Shown: positions 8,291 to 16,599, counted from the stretch's first letter. The stretch: 50,452 bases of DNA from Candidatus Rokuibacteriota bacterium (GCA_003220265.1 QHRW01000137.1:9921-60372); one strand, 5' to 3'. Notes: generated from the sequence alone by a model not told the origin. Numbers and translations: made by a program.

Positions 8291-9466
8291 TCACGTCAGC
8301 GTGTCGAGGGGGGCCACCGGCACCGGCGTCTGCTGCCCGCCGCGCTCGGCCGAGACGTAGCCGGCGTAGAGGGTGGCGACGGTGTCGTGCGCGACGACGC
8401 CGTCGGACTGCGGCCGGCGGCCCGTCGCGCAGCACTCGAGGAAGTCCTGGATCTCGCCGTAGAAGCCCTGCTGCCATTCCTCGTCGGCGGCCGGATGGCT
8501 CCAGCCTTCCTTGGTGCCCGTCTTCTCCACCACGTAGACGTCGCGGAACTGCTCGGCGGCCGGGTTGTAGGTGTCGAGGAGGTTGACGGGGTTGAGCCGG
8601 CACGTGGTGCGGTGGTTGTTGGCGAAGACCTCGAGCCAGTTGTGCACGCCGCCCAGGACCAGCTCGGTGGCGAACACGTCGGCCACGGTGCCGTCGTCGA
8701 ACGTGACGTGCAGCGCGCTGTAATCTTCCACGTCGTCGTAGTCCGTGCGCAGGAAGCCGCGATCGCGGAAGGCGGGCAGCCGCGTGATCTCGTGCACGCG
8801 GCAGGACACCGTGGCCGGCCGGACCGGGCGGCCGTGGCGCGCGCGGCCCTCGACCTGCTTGAGGTAGAGGCACGCCGTCAGCGGATGGCAGCCCTTGCCG
8901 ACCAGCGAGCCGCCGCCGGAGTGCCGCCAGATGCCGTAGGTGGCGGAGTGCGAGCCGCTGTGCGACTCGCCGCCCATCATCCAGAGGATCTGGGCGTCGG
9001 TCTTCTCGACGATCTCGCGCTCCTTCTGGACGGCGGGCGCGTAGATCCAGTTCTCCGCGTAGCCCAGCACGACGCCGCGTCGCCTCGCCGCGCTCACGAT
9101 GCGCGTGGCGCTGGCGAGGGCGTCCTTCAGCAAGCCTTCCTTGCCGGCGCCGCCGCCCGCGAAGGCGCCGGTGAAGGGCTTCTCGATCACCACGTGCTTG
9201 CCCGCCTCGATCGCTTCGAGCGCGTTGGGCTCGTGGGTGGCGGGCGGCGAGCACACGTCCACGACGTCCACGTGCGGCAGCATGGCGGCCAGGCCCGGAT
9301 AGGCGGTGGCGCCGGTCTCGCGCGCGAACGCTTCGCGCCGCTCGGCCGTCGGCGACGTCACGCCGGCCAGCCGCGCCTCCACGCCGTACACGCGGCGATA
9401 GGCGAGCAGGTGCAGGCGGGCGGCGAAGCGCGAGCCGACGAGGCCGACGCGCAGCGCGGCGCTCAC
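8291..9466 (-). CDS. Gfo/Idh/MocA family oxidoreductase
   Basis: A 391-residue NAD(P)-dependent dehydrogenase. The N-terminal Rossmann domain starts LRVGLVGSRFAARLHL (residues 5-20) and has the signature EKPF with catalytic Lys96. The C-terminal alpha/beta substrate domain includes GGGSLVGKGCHPL. The start is GTG 9466, overlapping the dapL stop as GTGA, so the two are translationally coupled. Family members oxidise sugars, inositols or related polyols, or reduce imines. A loop of about 15 residues after the EKPF motif (GAFAGGGAGKEGLLK) looks like an insertion. The substrate is unknown; position between dapL and a MetE-like gene suggests a role in the same catabolic unit. Confidence 0.88.
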   Translation of the reverse strand: MSAALRVGLVGSRFAARLHLLAYRRVYGVEARLAGVTSPTAERREAFARETGATAYPGLAAMLPHVDVVDVCSPPATHEPNALEAIEAGKHVVIEKPFTGAFAGGGAGKEGLLKDALASATRIVSAARRRGVVLGYAENWIYAPAVQKEREIVEKTDAQILWMMGGESHSGSHSATYGIWRHSGGGSLVGKGCHPLTACLYLKQVEGRARHGRPVRPATVSCRVHEITRLPAFRDRGFLRTDYDDVEDYSALHVTFDDGTVADVFATELVLGGVHNWLEVFANNHRTTCRLNPVNLLDTYNPAAEQFRDVYVVEKTGTKEGWSHPAADEEWQQGFYGEIQDFLECCATGRRPQSDGVVAHDTVATLYAGYVSAERGGQQTPVPVAPLDTLT

Positions 9467-10692
9467 AGCCGCGTCCGGATGCGCTCGACGGCCTCTTCGG
9501 TCTGCTCGCGCGAGCCGAACGCGGTCAGGCGGAAGTAGCCCTCGCCGCTGGGGCCGAAGCCCGAGCCCGGCACACCGACCACGTGCGCCCTCGTCAGCAG
9601 CGTGTCGAAGAAGTCCCACGACGAGCGCCCGGCCGGCGCGCCCAGCCAGATGTAGGGCGCGTTGCGGCCGCCGTACACCGCGTAGCCGCCGGCACGCAAG
9701 CCCTCGGTGATGAGCCGCGCGTTCTCCATGTAGTACTCGATGAGCGCGCGCACCTGCTTGGCGCCCTCGGGGCTGAAGACGGCGGCGCCGGCCTTCTGGA
9801 TCAGGTACGGCGGGCCCTGGTACTTGCTGGCCGTGCGGCGGTGCCAGAGCGCGTTGAGGCTCGACTCGCTGCCGTCGGCGAAGCGGCCGCGTGCCGCCTT
9901 GGGCACCACCGTGTAGGCCAGCCGCAGGCCCGTGAAGCCGGCGTTCTTCGAGAAGCTGCGGCACTCGATGGCCACCTCGCGCGCGCCGTCGATCTCGTAG
10001 ATCGAGTGCGGCACGTCGGCGTCCACGATGTAGGCCTCGTAGGCGGCGTCGAAGATGATCACGGCGTCGTTGGCCCGCGCGTACTCGACCCAGCGCGCCA
10101 GCGCCGCGCGCGTCGCCACCGCGCCGGTCGGGTTGTTCGGATAGCAGAGATAGATCACGTCCACGCGCCGGTCGGGCAGCGCGGGCGCGAAGTCGTTGGC
10201 GGCGGTGCACGGCAGGTAGACGATGCCCGCGTAGTGGCCGCGCGCGTCGGCGGCGCCCGAGCGCCCCGCCAGCACGTTGGCGTCGGCGTACACGGGGTAG
10301 ACGGGATCCATGAGGGCGACGACGCCGTCGCGCGCGAACAGCTCCTGGAGGTTGGCGCTGTCGCTCTTGCCGCCGTCGCTGATGAAGATCTCGTCGGTGC
10401 CGAGCGTGATGCCGCGGGGCGCGAAGTCGTGGCGGGCAATCTCGGCGGCCAGCCACTCGTAGCCCGTGTAGGGCCCGTAGCCCTTGAAGGTCTCGGCGCG
10501 GGCGAGCTCGTCCACCGCCTCGTGCAGCGCCCGCACGACCGCCGGCGGCAGCGGCCGCGAGACATCGCCGATGCCCAGGTTGATCAGGCGGGCGCCGGGG
10601 TTGGCGTCGGTGAACGCCTTGGTGCGGCGCCGGATCTCGGCGAAGAGATAGCTGGCGTTGAGGTTACGGAACGCGTCGTTGAGCTTCGGCAC
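9463..10692 (-). CDS. dapL: LL-diaminopimelate aminotransferase
   Basis: A 409-residue fold-type I PLP aminotransferase that matches DapL closely over its whole length: MPKLNDAFRNLNASYLFAEI, INLGIGDVSRPLPP, ETFKGYGPYTGYEWL, YLCYPNNPTG, the PLP Lys249 in SFSKNAGFTG, and the C-terminal SGFGPSGEGYFRLTAFGSR. DapL converts tetrahydrodipicolinate plus glutamate directly to LL-diaminopimelate in lysine and cell-wall synthesis, bypassing DapC/D/E. It lies in the middle of what looks like a catabolic operon, 15 bp after the PPOX gene and overlapping the Gfo/Idh gene. Either a housekeeping gene shares the transcript or the enzyme has been recruited. Confidence 0.93.
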   Translation of the reverse strand: MPKLNDAFRNLNASYLFAEIRRRTKAFTDANPGARLINLGIGDVSRPLPPAVVRALHEAVDELARAETFKGYGPYTGYEWLAAEIARHDFAPRGITLGTDEIFISDGGKSDSANLQELFARDGVVALMDPVYPVYADANVLAGRSGAADARGHYAGIVYLPCTAANDFAPALPDRRVDVIYLCYPNNPTGAVATRAALARWVEYARANDAVIIFDAAYEAYIVDADVPHSIYEIDGAREVAIECRSFSKNAGFTGLRLAYTVVPKAARGRFADGSESSLNALWHRRTASKYQGPPYLIQKAGAAVFSPEGAKQVRALIEYYMENARLITEGLRAGGYAVYGGRNAPYIWLGAPAGRSSWDFFDTLLTRAHVVGVPGSGFGPSGEGYFRLTAFGSREQTEEAVERIRTRL

Positions 10693-10707
10693 GGCCCCAG
10701 CCGACGA

Positions 10708-11328
10708 TCAGTAGAGGATCTTCAGCCGCTCTTGCGAATCGCGCTCGTACTGCTCGACCGTCTGGCCCTCGGGCTTCGTGGGTAGCAGGTCCCAGATCAT
10801 CCGCTGCATCGAGGGGACGCCGGCGGCGTCGGGCCAGCGCTGCGGGTCCCACAGTCCGGCGCGCTTGAAGGCGCGCGGGCAGTGCATGAAGGACTGCTCG
10901 ACCTCGACGACCAGCACGGTCTGCGGGCGCTTGCCGTTCATGGCCAGCCGGTCCAGCAGCGCCTCGTCGCGCGAGACGGTGGCGCGGCCGTTCACCCGCA
11001 GCGTGTCCTCGCGGCCGGGGATGAAGAAGATCAGCGCGACGTGCGGGTTCTCCACCATGTTGCGCAGGCCATCCAGACGATTGTTGCCGACCCGGTCGGG
11101 GATGGCCAGGTGGTGGTCGTCGAGCACGTGCACGAAGCCGGGCGCGTCGCCCTTGGGCGAGACGTCACAGCGGCCGTCGGCGTCCGCGGTGCCCATCACC
11201 AGGAACGGGGCGTGGGCGATGAAGGCGCGGGTGTGCTCGTCGAGGCGCGGCTGCTCCTTGGCCACCGCGCGCTCGCTCGGCTTGCCGTACAGGGCGCGCA
11301 GGGCTTCCTCGCTGTTGACGGTGGTCAT
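10708..11328 (-). CDS. Pyridoxamine 5'-phosphate oxidase family FMN protein (MSMEG_1061-like)
   Basis: A 206-residue split-barrel flavoprotein. Motifs FLVMGTADADGRCDVSPKG near residues 43-61 and IPDRVGNNRLDGLRNM near 77-92 are typical of the PPOX-type subfamily that binds FMN or F420. The C-terminal half has the family MHCPRAFKRAGLWDPQRW segment. ATG 11328 overlaps the amidohydrolase stop by one base (TGATG); a GTG at 11331 is an alternative. Such proteins are often encoded with LLM-type flavin oxidoreductases, and one lies in the divergent unit. True pyridoxine biosynthesis is unlikely. The reaction is probably flavin-dependent oxidation or flavin supply (inference). Confidence 0.85.
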   Translation of the reverse strand: MTTVNSEEALRALYGKPSERAVAKEQPRLDEHTRAFIAHAPFLVMGTADADGRCDVSPKGDAPGFVHVLDDHHLAIPDRVGNNRLDGLRNMVENPHVALIFFIPGREDTLRVNGRATVSRDEALLDRLAMNGKRPQTVLVVEVEQSFMHCPRAFKRAGLWDPQRWPDAAGVPSMQRMIWDLLPTKPEGQTVEQYERDSQERLKILY

Positions 11329-12473
11329 CACACCAGCCCGTAGAACTTCGCGGCGTTGTCACACGTGATCTTCCGGGTGACGTCGGCCGGCAGGTGACCG
11401 AACTGCTCCTCGATGTACTTGGACGACTCCGGCCACACGCCGTCGGTGTGCGGGTAGTCGGAGGCCCACATGAGCGTCTCGGCGCCCATCTCGTCGATGA
11501 GCTGGGTGCCGATGCGGTCGAACTGGAACGTGGCCTTGCACTGGCGGCGCCAGTAGTCGCTGGGCTTCATCGTCAGGCCGAGGTCGCGGAACCGGTCCTC
11601 CCACTCGAAGTCCATGCGGTCGAGCGCGTAGGGAATCCAGCCGATGCCGGATTCGCCGAACGAGATCTTCAGATTGGGATAGCGCTCCAGCACGGCGGCG
11701 CCGACGATCGCCGCCAGGATGTTGACGAGGTTCATCTGGAACGCCGACACGCCGGTGAACAGGGCGGCGCGGCGGGCGAGCGGGGTTGGGGCCTTTTCGC
11801 GCACGCTGGCCGGCACGCTGGGGAAGGTGTGGAAGTGCAGCGGCAGGTTCACGTCGCTGACGGCCTTCCACAGCGGCTCCCACACGGGATGCCACATGGG
11901 CTCCATGTCCCACGAGCACGAGAGCTCCAGCCCGCGCAGGCCCAGCCTGGCCACGCGGTGGACCTCCTTCACCGCGGCGTCGATGTCGCCGTAGGGCAGG
12001 CAGGCCAGGCCGATCTGGCGGTCGGGATAGTGCCGGCAGAAGTCCTTCAGCCAGTCGTTGTAGATGCGGAACATCTCCTTGGCCGCCTCGTGATCGCCGA
12101 GCCGGGTGGCGGCGCCCAGGATGCCGAAGATGACCTCCGCGTCCACGCCGTCGAGCTCCATGTCCTTGATGCGCAGGTGCGGATCCGTCGGACGGCGGAT
12201 GCCCTTCTTGCCGTCCTCGTAGAGACCGACCGCCGCCATCTTGTCGACGCGGTAGTTCTGGCCGGGCACGAGCTTCTGGCCCGACGGGCCCACGCCGCCG
12301 ACGAGGCCGAACGACGTCCCGGCCTTGCACGTCCACTGGGGGCCATCGGGGCCCTCGACGACGTACGGCATGCGGTCCTTCATCGCCGCCGTGGCGTTGG
12401 CGGTGAAGAGGTCGTCGGGAATCCAGGGCATGTCGATGTGGCAGTCGGCGGAGATGCGACGGTACGTGGTCAT
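11328..12473 (-). CDS. Amidohydrolase family 2 protein (copy B)
   Basis: A 381-residue metal-dependent TIM-barrel hydrolase or decarboxylase of the ACMSD/amidohydrolase-2 group. The N-terminal metal motif reads ADCHID (residues 9-14), so the usual HxH is HxD. Later motifs are MELDGVDAEVIFG, LHFHTFPS, ERYPNLKISFGESGIGWIPY and the C-terminal metal Asp in ASDYPHTDGVWP. It belongs to the subset around DADGHVxEP proteins common in soil catabolic clusters. It is encoded 5 bp after an SDR and overlaps the PPOX gene. The substrate is probably a ring-cleavage product or carboxylated aromatic (inference). It is a paralogue of 14086-15237 and 28302-29420. Confidence 0.9.
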   Translation of the reverse strand: MTTYRRISADCHIDMPWIPDDLFTANATAAMKDRMPYVVEGPDGPQWTCKAGTSFGLVGGVGPSGQKLVPGQNYRVDKMAAVGLYEDGKKGIRRPTDPHLRIKDMELDGVDAEVIFGILGAATRLGDHEAAKEMFRIYNDWLKDFCRHYPDRQIGLACLPYGDIDAAVKEVHRVARLGLRGLELSCSWDMEPMWHPVWEPLWKAVSDVNLPLHFHTFPSVPASVREKAPTPLARRAALFTGVSAFQMNLVNILAAIVGAAVLERYPNLKISFGESGIGWIPYALDRMDFEWEDRFRDLGLTMKPSDYWRRQCKATFQFDRIGTQLIDEMGAETLMWASDYPHTDGVWPESSKYIEEQFGHLPADVTRKITCDNAAKFYGLV

Positions 12474-12478
12474 GACTC

Positions 12479-13243
12479 TCAGGATCCTCCGGTGACGTCG
12501 ATGGTGATGCCGGTGACGAAATCCGCGTCGCTCGAGGCCAGGAAGCAGATGACGCGGGCCTGGTCGACGGGCTCGGCCACGCGGCGCAACGGCACGCGCT
12601 CGACCTCCTGCTGCTGCTCTTGTGCGGTCATCTTGTCCCAGCGCGGCTTCAGACGCGGGCTCAGCGTGAGGCTGGGCGCGATCGCGTTGACGTTGATGCC
12701 GAAGGGACCCAGCTCCAGCGAGAGCTTCTTGGTGAAGGCGATGATGCCGCCCTTGGCCGTCGCATAGGCGCTGCTGCTCGTCGCGCTCCGGCCGCGCCCG
12801 GCGATGGACGAGATGTTGACGATCTTGCCGGCGCGTTGCCTCTTCATGATCGGCACCACCGCGTGGGTGAACAGGAAGGTGCCGGTGAGGTTGAAGTGCA
12901 GGAGCTGCTGCCACTCGGCCAGCGTGAGGTCCTCCACCGTGGCCGCCGGCTTGCCGATGATCGTGCTGCCGCCCACCGCGTTGACGAGGATGTCGATGCG
13001 GCCATGGGCGTCGGCCGTGCGCCGCACGACGTCGTCGGCCTGGGCGGCGTCGAGGGCGTCGGCCGGCAGGCCGTGCGCGGTGCCGCCGGCTGCGCGGACG
13101 GCGCCGACCACCGACTCCAGCGCGTCCTTGTCGTTGTCCACCGCCACCACGGTGCCGCCCTCGCGGCCGATGATCTCGGCCACGGCGCGGCCGATGCCGC
13201 GGCCGGCCGCGCTGATGAGCGCGATGCGTCCCTGGAATCGCAT
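12479..13243 (-). CDS. SDR family oxidoreductase
   Basis: A 254-residue classical SDR. Cofactor motif SAAGRGIG at residues 11-18; NAVG at 88-91 replaces the usual NNAG; catalytic Ser146, Tyr160, Lys164 (YATAK). Asp36 in VAVDNDKD suggests NAD preference. The C-terminus FVTGITIDVTGGS is normal. It is 3 bp downstream of the class II aldolase gene and 5 bp upstream of amidohydrolase B, so all three are co-transcribed. It probably oxidises a hydroxy intermediate made or used by the aldolase (inference). Confidence 0.92.
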   Translation of the reverse strand: MRFQGRIALISAAGRGIGRAVAEIIGREGGTVVAVDNDKDALESVVGAVRAAGGTAHGLPADALDAAQADDVVRRTADAHGRIDILVNAVGGSTIIGKPAATVEDLTLAEWQQLLHFNLTGTFLFTHAVVPIMKRQRAGKIVNISSIAGRGRSATSSSAYATAKGGIIAFTKKLSLELGPFGINVNAIAPSLTLSPRLKPRWDKMTAQEQQQEVERVPLRRVAEPVDQARVICFLASSDADFVTGITIDVTGGS

Positions 13244-13246
13244 GGC

Positions 13247-14032
13247 CTACTGCCGGTACGACGTGTCGCGGCGGTCGAGCCGGCGCAGAAGGCCTGGCCA
13301 CACCAGGCGATGCTGGCCGCCGTTGCGCCGGCGCTGCTCCTGCATCGCCGCCGAGTAGCCCTTGTCGATGACGGACTTGTCGATGTGGATCAGCTCGCCG
13401 CCGCCCGACTGGGCGCGCACCTGGATCGCGCAGGAGGCCTCCAGGTAGTACATCCTCACGAAGGCCTCGGCGACGCTCTCGCCCACCGTCAGCAGCCCGT
13501 GGTTGCGCAGGATCAGCGAGCTGGCGGTGCCGAGGTCGGCGATGAGCCGCGGCTTCTCGTCGGCGTTGAGCGCGGGGCCCTCGAAGTCGTGGTAGCCCAC
13601 GCTGGTGATGACGAACAGCGAGTGCTGCGAGAGCGGCAGCAGCCCGTCGCGCTGGGCGGAGACGGCCACGCCGTTGAGCGTGTGCGTGTGCAGCACGCAC
13701 TTCGCATCGTGCCGCGCGGAGTGGACTGCGCTGTGGATGATGAAGCCCGCCGCGTTCACCGGAAACGGCGACTCCTCGACCTTGTCACCGTTGAGGTCGA
13801 TCTTCACCAGGCTGGAGGCCGTGATCTCGTCGAAGAACACGCCGTAGGGGTTGATCAGGAACTGGTCCTCGGTGCCGGGCACGCGCGCCGAGATGTGGGT
13901 GAAGACCAGGTCCTCCCAGCCGAAGAGCGCCACGAGGCGATAGGCGGCGGCGAGGTCGACGCGAACGGCCCACTCCTCGGGCGAGACTTTGCCTTCGAGC
14001 GACGGAATCTCCAGCGTGCCGGTCACGGTCAT
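13247..14032 (-). CDS. Class II aldolase/adducin family protein
   Basis: A 261-residue zinc-dependent class II aldolase (FucA/AraD fold). Zinc ligands are visible as His115 and His117 in VLHTHT and His178 in LRNHG; FLINPYGVFFDEITAS near residues 58-73 is the family phosphate/substrate loop region. The start ATG 14032 was chosen because GGGAGGAG lies 10 bp upstream and homology begins here; an upstream in-frame extension to 14197 runs through a hairpin and is not credible. Relatives cleave or epimerise hydroxy-keto acids and some act as decarboxylases. Its own ribosome-binding site may be masked by a small hairpin (14043-14055). Confidence 0.9.
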   Translation of the reverse strand: MTVTGTLEIPSLEGKVSPEEWAVRVDLAAAYRLVALFGWEDLVFTHISARVPGTEDQFLINPYGVFFDEITASSLVKIDLNGDKVEESPFPVNAAGFIIHSAVHSARHDAKCVLHTHTLNGVAVSAQRDGLLPLSQHSLFVITSVGYHDFEGPALNADEKPRLIADLGTASSLILRNHGLLTVGESVAEAFVRMYYLEASCAIQVRAQSGGGELIHIDKSVIDKGYSAAMQEQRRRNGGQHRLVWPGLLRRLDRRDTSYRQ

Positions 14033-14042
14033 ATTGTGAATT

Positions 14043-14055
14043 CTCCTCCCAGGAG
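14043..14055 (-). promoter_or_regulatory. Hairpin covering the aldolase ribosome-binding site
   Basis: In the minus-strand mRNA the bases CTCCTGGGAGGAG can fold as a 5-bp stem (CUCCU/AGGAG) with a GGG loop. The 3' arm is the Shine-Dalgarno sequence of the aldolase gene, so translation initiation may be throttled. Confidence 0.4.
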
Positions 14056-14061
14056 GGGTCG

Positions 14062-14084
14062 GGGGGACCCTGCTAGGGTCCCCC
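14062..14084. other. Perfect 10-bp intercistronic hairpin
   Basis: The arms GGGGGACCCT and AGGGTCCCCC are separated by GCT. It lies directly after the amidohydrolase A stop (14086) and before the aldolase ribosome-binding site. No U-run follows on the minus strand, so it is more likely an mRNA-stability or processing element than an intrinsic terminator. Confidence 0.55.
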
Positions 14085-14085
14085 T

Positions 14086-15237
14086 TCAAATATTGTAGAG
14101 CGCGGCCACGTTGTCGCAGGTGATCTTGCGGCGGACGCGGTCGGGCAGGTGGCCCAGGTGCTTGTTGAGATGGCCACGCGAGTCGGGCCATACACAATCC
14201 GGGTGCGGATAGTCGGCGCCCCAGATGATGTTGTCCTCGCCGATCAGCGGGATGATGGGTTCTAGGAATTGATCCTGTTGGTACGTGACGTATCCTTGCC
14301 GCCGGAAATAATCACTAGGCTTCAGCTTGAAGCCCAGCGCGCGGGCGCGGTCCTCGTACTCCGTGTCGAGGCGGTCGAACACGTAGGGCAGCCACGTCAC
14401 GCCTGACTCACCCAGCACGAACTTCATGTTGGGATACTTCTCGGGCGCGCCGGAGGCGATGACCGAGACGAGCACTTCCATGGTGTCGAGCTGGAAGAGC
14501 GCCGAGCGCACGAGGCGCCACTGCACCATGTACTTCTGCTCCATCTCCGGCGTGTCCGGCGCCCGCACGGCCTTGAAGCCGGTGGAGTGGAAGGAGATGG
14601 GGAAGTTGCACTCGGCGGCCGCCTCCCACATGACGTGCCACTCGTGCTGGTAGAGCGGGATGGGCATCCGCTTGAACGCGAGGTCGCCGCCCTTCAGCCC
14701 CAGCTTGGCGCAGCGCCGCACCTCGGCCGCCGCCACCACGGGATCGTTGTTGGGGATGATGGCCAGCGGGAAGATGCGGCTGGGATCGGAGCGCCGCGCG
14801 AAGTCGGCCGCCCAGTCGTTGTAGATCCCGTTGGCCCACGCGCGCAGCTCGCCCTTGTCGATGAGGTCGTTGATCATGAGGCAGCCGTAGACGACCTCGG
14901 CGTCGAGCCCATCACGGTCGAGGTCGGCCAGCCTCAGCTCGGGAGTCGTCGGGCGGGGCTTCGCTCCGGGGCGATAGTCCCACTCGAAGCCCGACTGCTT
15001 CATCTCGTCGATGTGGCCGAACACGCCCGGAGTGTACTTGAGGAACCCGGGGCCCACGCCGTTCCACATCCCCTTGTCCTGCGCGTCGACGAACCAGTGC
15101 AGGCCGTCCTCGAGCTCTTCCACCCGCGGCACCAGCAGCTTCCACTTGGCCGGCGCCTGCGACGACCAGAGATCGGGCGGGCAGTAGGTGAGGTCGATGT
15201 GGTTGTCACCGGAGATCAGCCGATCACCGTTCGCCAT
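14086..15237 (-). CDS. Amidohydrolase family 2 protein (copy A)
   Basis: A 383-residue TIM-barrel amidohydrolase. Metal motif GDNHID (residues 10-15, HxD instead of HxH), then LDRDGLDAEVVYG, ISFHSTGF, EKYPNMKFVLGESGVTWLPY and the C-terminal GADYPHPDCVWP with the metal Asp. It is the promoter-proximal gene of the minus-strand unit. ATG 15237 follows GAGAGGAG; an upstream in-frame ATG at 15270 lies within the operator and lacks a ribosome-binding site. It is clearly paralogous to copy B, with the same closing motif RKITCDN. Two different copies in one operon suggest successive hydrolytic or decarboxylation steps or two related substrates (inference). Confidence 0.9.
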   Translation of the reverse strand: MANGDRLISGDNHIDLTYCPPDLWSSQAPAKWKLLVPRVEELEDGLHWFVDAQDKGMWNGVGPGFLKYTPGVFGHIDEMKQSGFEWDYRPGAKPRPTTPELRLADLDRDGLDAEVVYGCLMINDLIDKGELRAWANGIYNDWAADFARRSDPSRIFPLAIIPNNDPVVAAAEVRRCAKLGLKGGDLAFKRMPIPLYQHEWHVMWEAAAECNFPISFHSTGFKAVRAPDTPEMEQKYMVQWRLVRSALFQLDTMEVLVSVIASGAPEKYPNMKFVLGESGVTWLPYVFDRLDTEYEDRARALGFKLKPSDYFRRQGYVTYQQDQFLEPIIPLIGEDNIIWGADYPHPDCVWPDSRGHLNKHLGHLPDRVRRKITCDNVAALYNI

Positions 15238-15263
15238 GGCGGGCTCCTCTCGTGTGCGGAGAT

Positions 15264-15279
15264 AGTACACCGATGTACT
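15264..15279. promoter_or_regulatory. 16-bp palindromic operator between divergent operons
   Basis: AGTACACCGATGTACT is a perfect inverted repeat (6-bp arms, CCGA centre) in the 65-bp region between the divergent starts at 15237 and 15303. Candidate -10 boxes for both directions (TACTAT leftward, TACTCT rightward) overlap its outer arms. Size and symmetry fit a TetR-type repressor dimer. No TetR gene is in the window. Confidence 0.6.
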
Positions 15280-15302
15280 CTTAGCGCGCGAGGAGGCCCG
15301 CC

Positions 15303-15692
15303 ATGCTGGGAGACGTCGTCGAGCTGTCGGTGGTCGTGCGCGACCTGGACGCCGCGGTCGAGCGCTACACGAAGCTGTTCGGGCTCAAGGTCCACAAGCG
15401 CGGGGAGTCCAAGCAGTTCGGGTTCAAGAACGCGATCCTGCCGACGGGCATCGGCCACATCGAGCTGATGCAGCCGACCGACCCCGACAAGCCCGTGGGG
15501 CGGTTCCTGGCCAAGCACGGCGAGGGCGTGTACCTGGTGGGCTTCGAGTGCCAGGACGTTCCCGGCGCGGTGAAGAAGCTGCGCGGCGACGGCGTCAAGG
15601 TGGACAGCCCGCGCGACGACCTGGCCTGGGTGCACCCGCGGGAGACGAACGGCCTCTTCGTGGAGCTGCGCCATCGCGAGAAGTACGACTGA
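15303..15692 (+). CDS. VOC family protein (glyoxalase / methylmalonyl-CoA epimerase-like)
   Basis: A 129-residue vicinal-oxygen-chelate protein with two beta-alpha-beta-beta-beta units. Unit 1 starts VVELSVVVRDLDAAVERY (residues 5-22) and carries GHIELMQP with a metal Glu. Unit 2 has GVYLVGFECQDVPGAVKKL and ends LAWVHPRETNGLFVELR with the last metal Glu. The WVHP-ETNG-F-EL ending resembles methylmalonyl-CoA epimerases, though that function is not proven. GAGGAGG lies upstream of ATG 15303. It is first gene of the rightward unit and shares the palindromic operator with amidohydrolase A. Confidence 0.85.
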   Translation: MLGDVVELSVVVRDLDAAVERYTKLFGLKVHKRGESKQFGFKNAILPTGIGHIELMQPTDPDKPVGRFLAKHGEGVYLVGFECQDVPGAVKKLRGDGVKVDSPRDDLAWVHPRETNGLFVELRHREKYD

Positions 15693-15697
15693 GCGGG

Positions 15698-16588
15698 ATG
15701 GCCGTCCCCGTCGGCCTCAACGTCTGGTCGCGGCTGGTCGAGCGCACGTTCCCGTATCTCGACCGGACGGCGGCGCCGTTCGACTCGCTGTGGATGCCGG
15801 ACCACGTGCAGTACGACGGCCATCCGGTCGCCGAGGGCTGGACGCTGCTGACGTGGGCGCTGGCGCGCTATCCCGACAAGCGCGTCGGCCACGAGGTGCT
15901 CTGCAACAGCTTCCGCAATCCCGCCCACACCGCGAAGATGGTGGCCACCGCCCAGGCGCTGTCCGGCGGCCGCGCCATCCTCGGCATCGGCGCCGGCTGG
16001 AACGAGGAGGAGTACCGGGCCTACGGCTGGCCGTTTCCGCCCACGCGCGTGCGTATCGCCCAGCTCGCCGAGGCCATCCAGCTCATCCGGCACATGTGGA
16101 CGGAGTCGCCCGCCCGCTTCAAGGGCCAGTTCTACGAGATCGCGGGCGCCGTGTGCGAGCCGCGCCCGCAGCCGATGCCGCCGGTGATGGTGGGCGGCCA
16201 CGGCGAGAAGTACCTGCTGCGCGTGGTGGCCGAGCACGCCGACTGGTGGAACTACTCGTTCCGCGACATGCCGACGTACGTGCAGAAGCAGGAGGCGCTC
16301 AAGGCGCACTGCCGCGAGGTCAAGCGCGACTACGACTCGATCGAGCAGGTGGTGCGCTTCGGCATCCTCATCGCCGACAGCGAGGGCGAGATCGAGCGCG
16401 TGAAGGCGCGGCCGGGGACGCGGCCGCTGAACGACATCCACCTGATCGGCACGCCGGCGCAGGTGACCGAGGCCATCCTGGCGGCCATCAAGCAGGGCGC
16501 CCGCCGGCTGACCGTGAACTTCGCCGACGTGCCGCATCCCGAGGGCGCCTGGCTCTTCTCGTCCACCGTCCTGCCTCATTTGAGATAG
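15698..16588 (+). CDS. LLM class flavin/F420-dependent oxidoreductase
   Basis: A 296-residue luciferase-like TIM-barrel oxidoreductase. LSGGRAILGIGAGWNEEEY near residues 88-106 is the diagnostic motif, with MPDHVQ near 33-38 and PPVMVGGHGEKYLLR in the second half. The GIGAGW type is common among F420-dependent members. ATG 15698 lies 5 bp after the VOC stop with only a weak GAGCGGG upstream, implying coupled translation. Such enzymes oxidise alcohols or open heterocycles and alkyl chains; the partner PPOX-type flavoprotein is in the opposite unit. Confidence 0.9.
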   Translation: MAVPVGLNVWSRLVERTFPYLDRTAAPFDSLWMPDHVQYDGHPVAEGWTLLTWALARYPDKRVGHEVLCNSFRNPAHTAKMVATAQALSGGRAILGIGAGWNEEEYRAYGWPFPPTRVRIAQLAEAIQLIRHMWTESPARFKGQFYEIAGAVCEPRPQPMPPVMVGGHGEKYLLRVVAEHADWWNYSFRDMPTYVQKQEALKAHCREVKRDYDSIEQVVRFGILIADSEGEIERVKARPGTRPLNDIHLIGTPAQVTEAILAAIKQGARRLTVNFADVPHPEGAWLFSSTVLPHLR

Positions 16589-16599
16589 AGGAGAACGTC

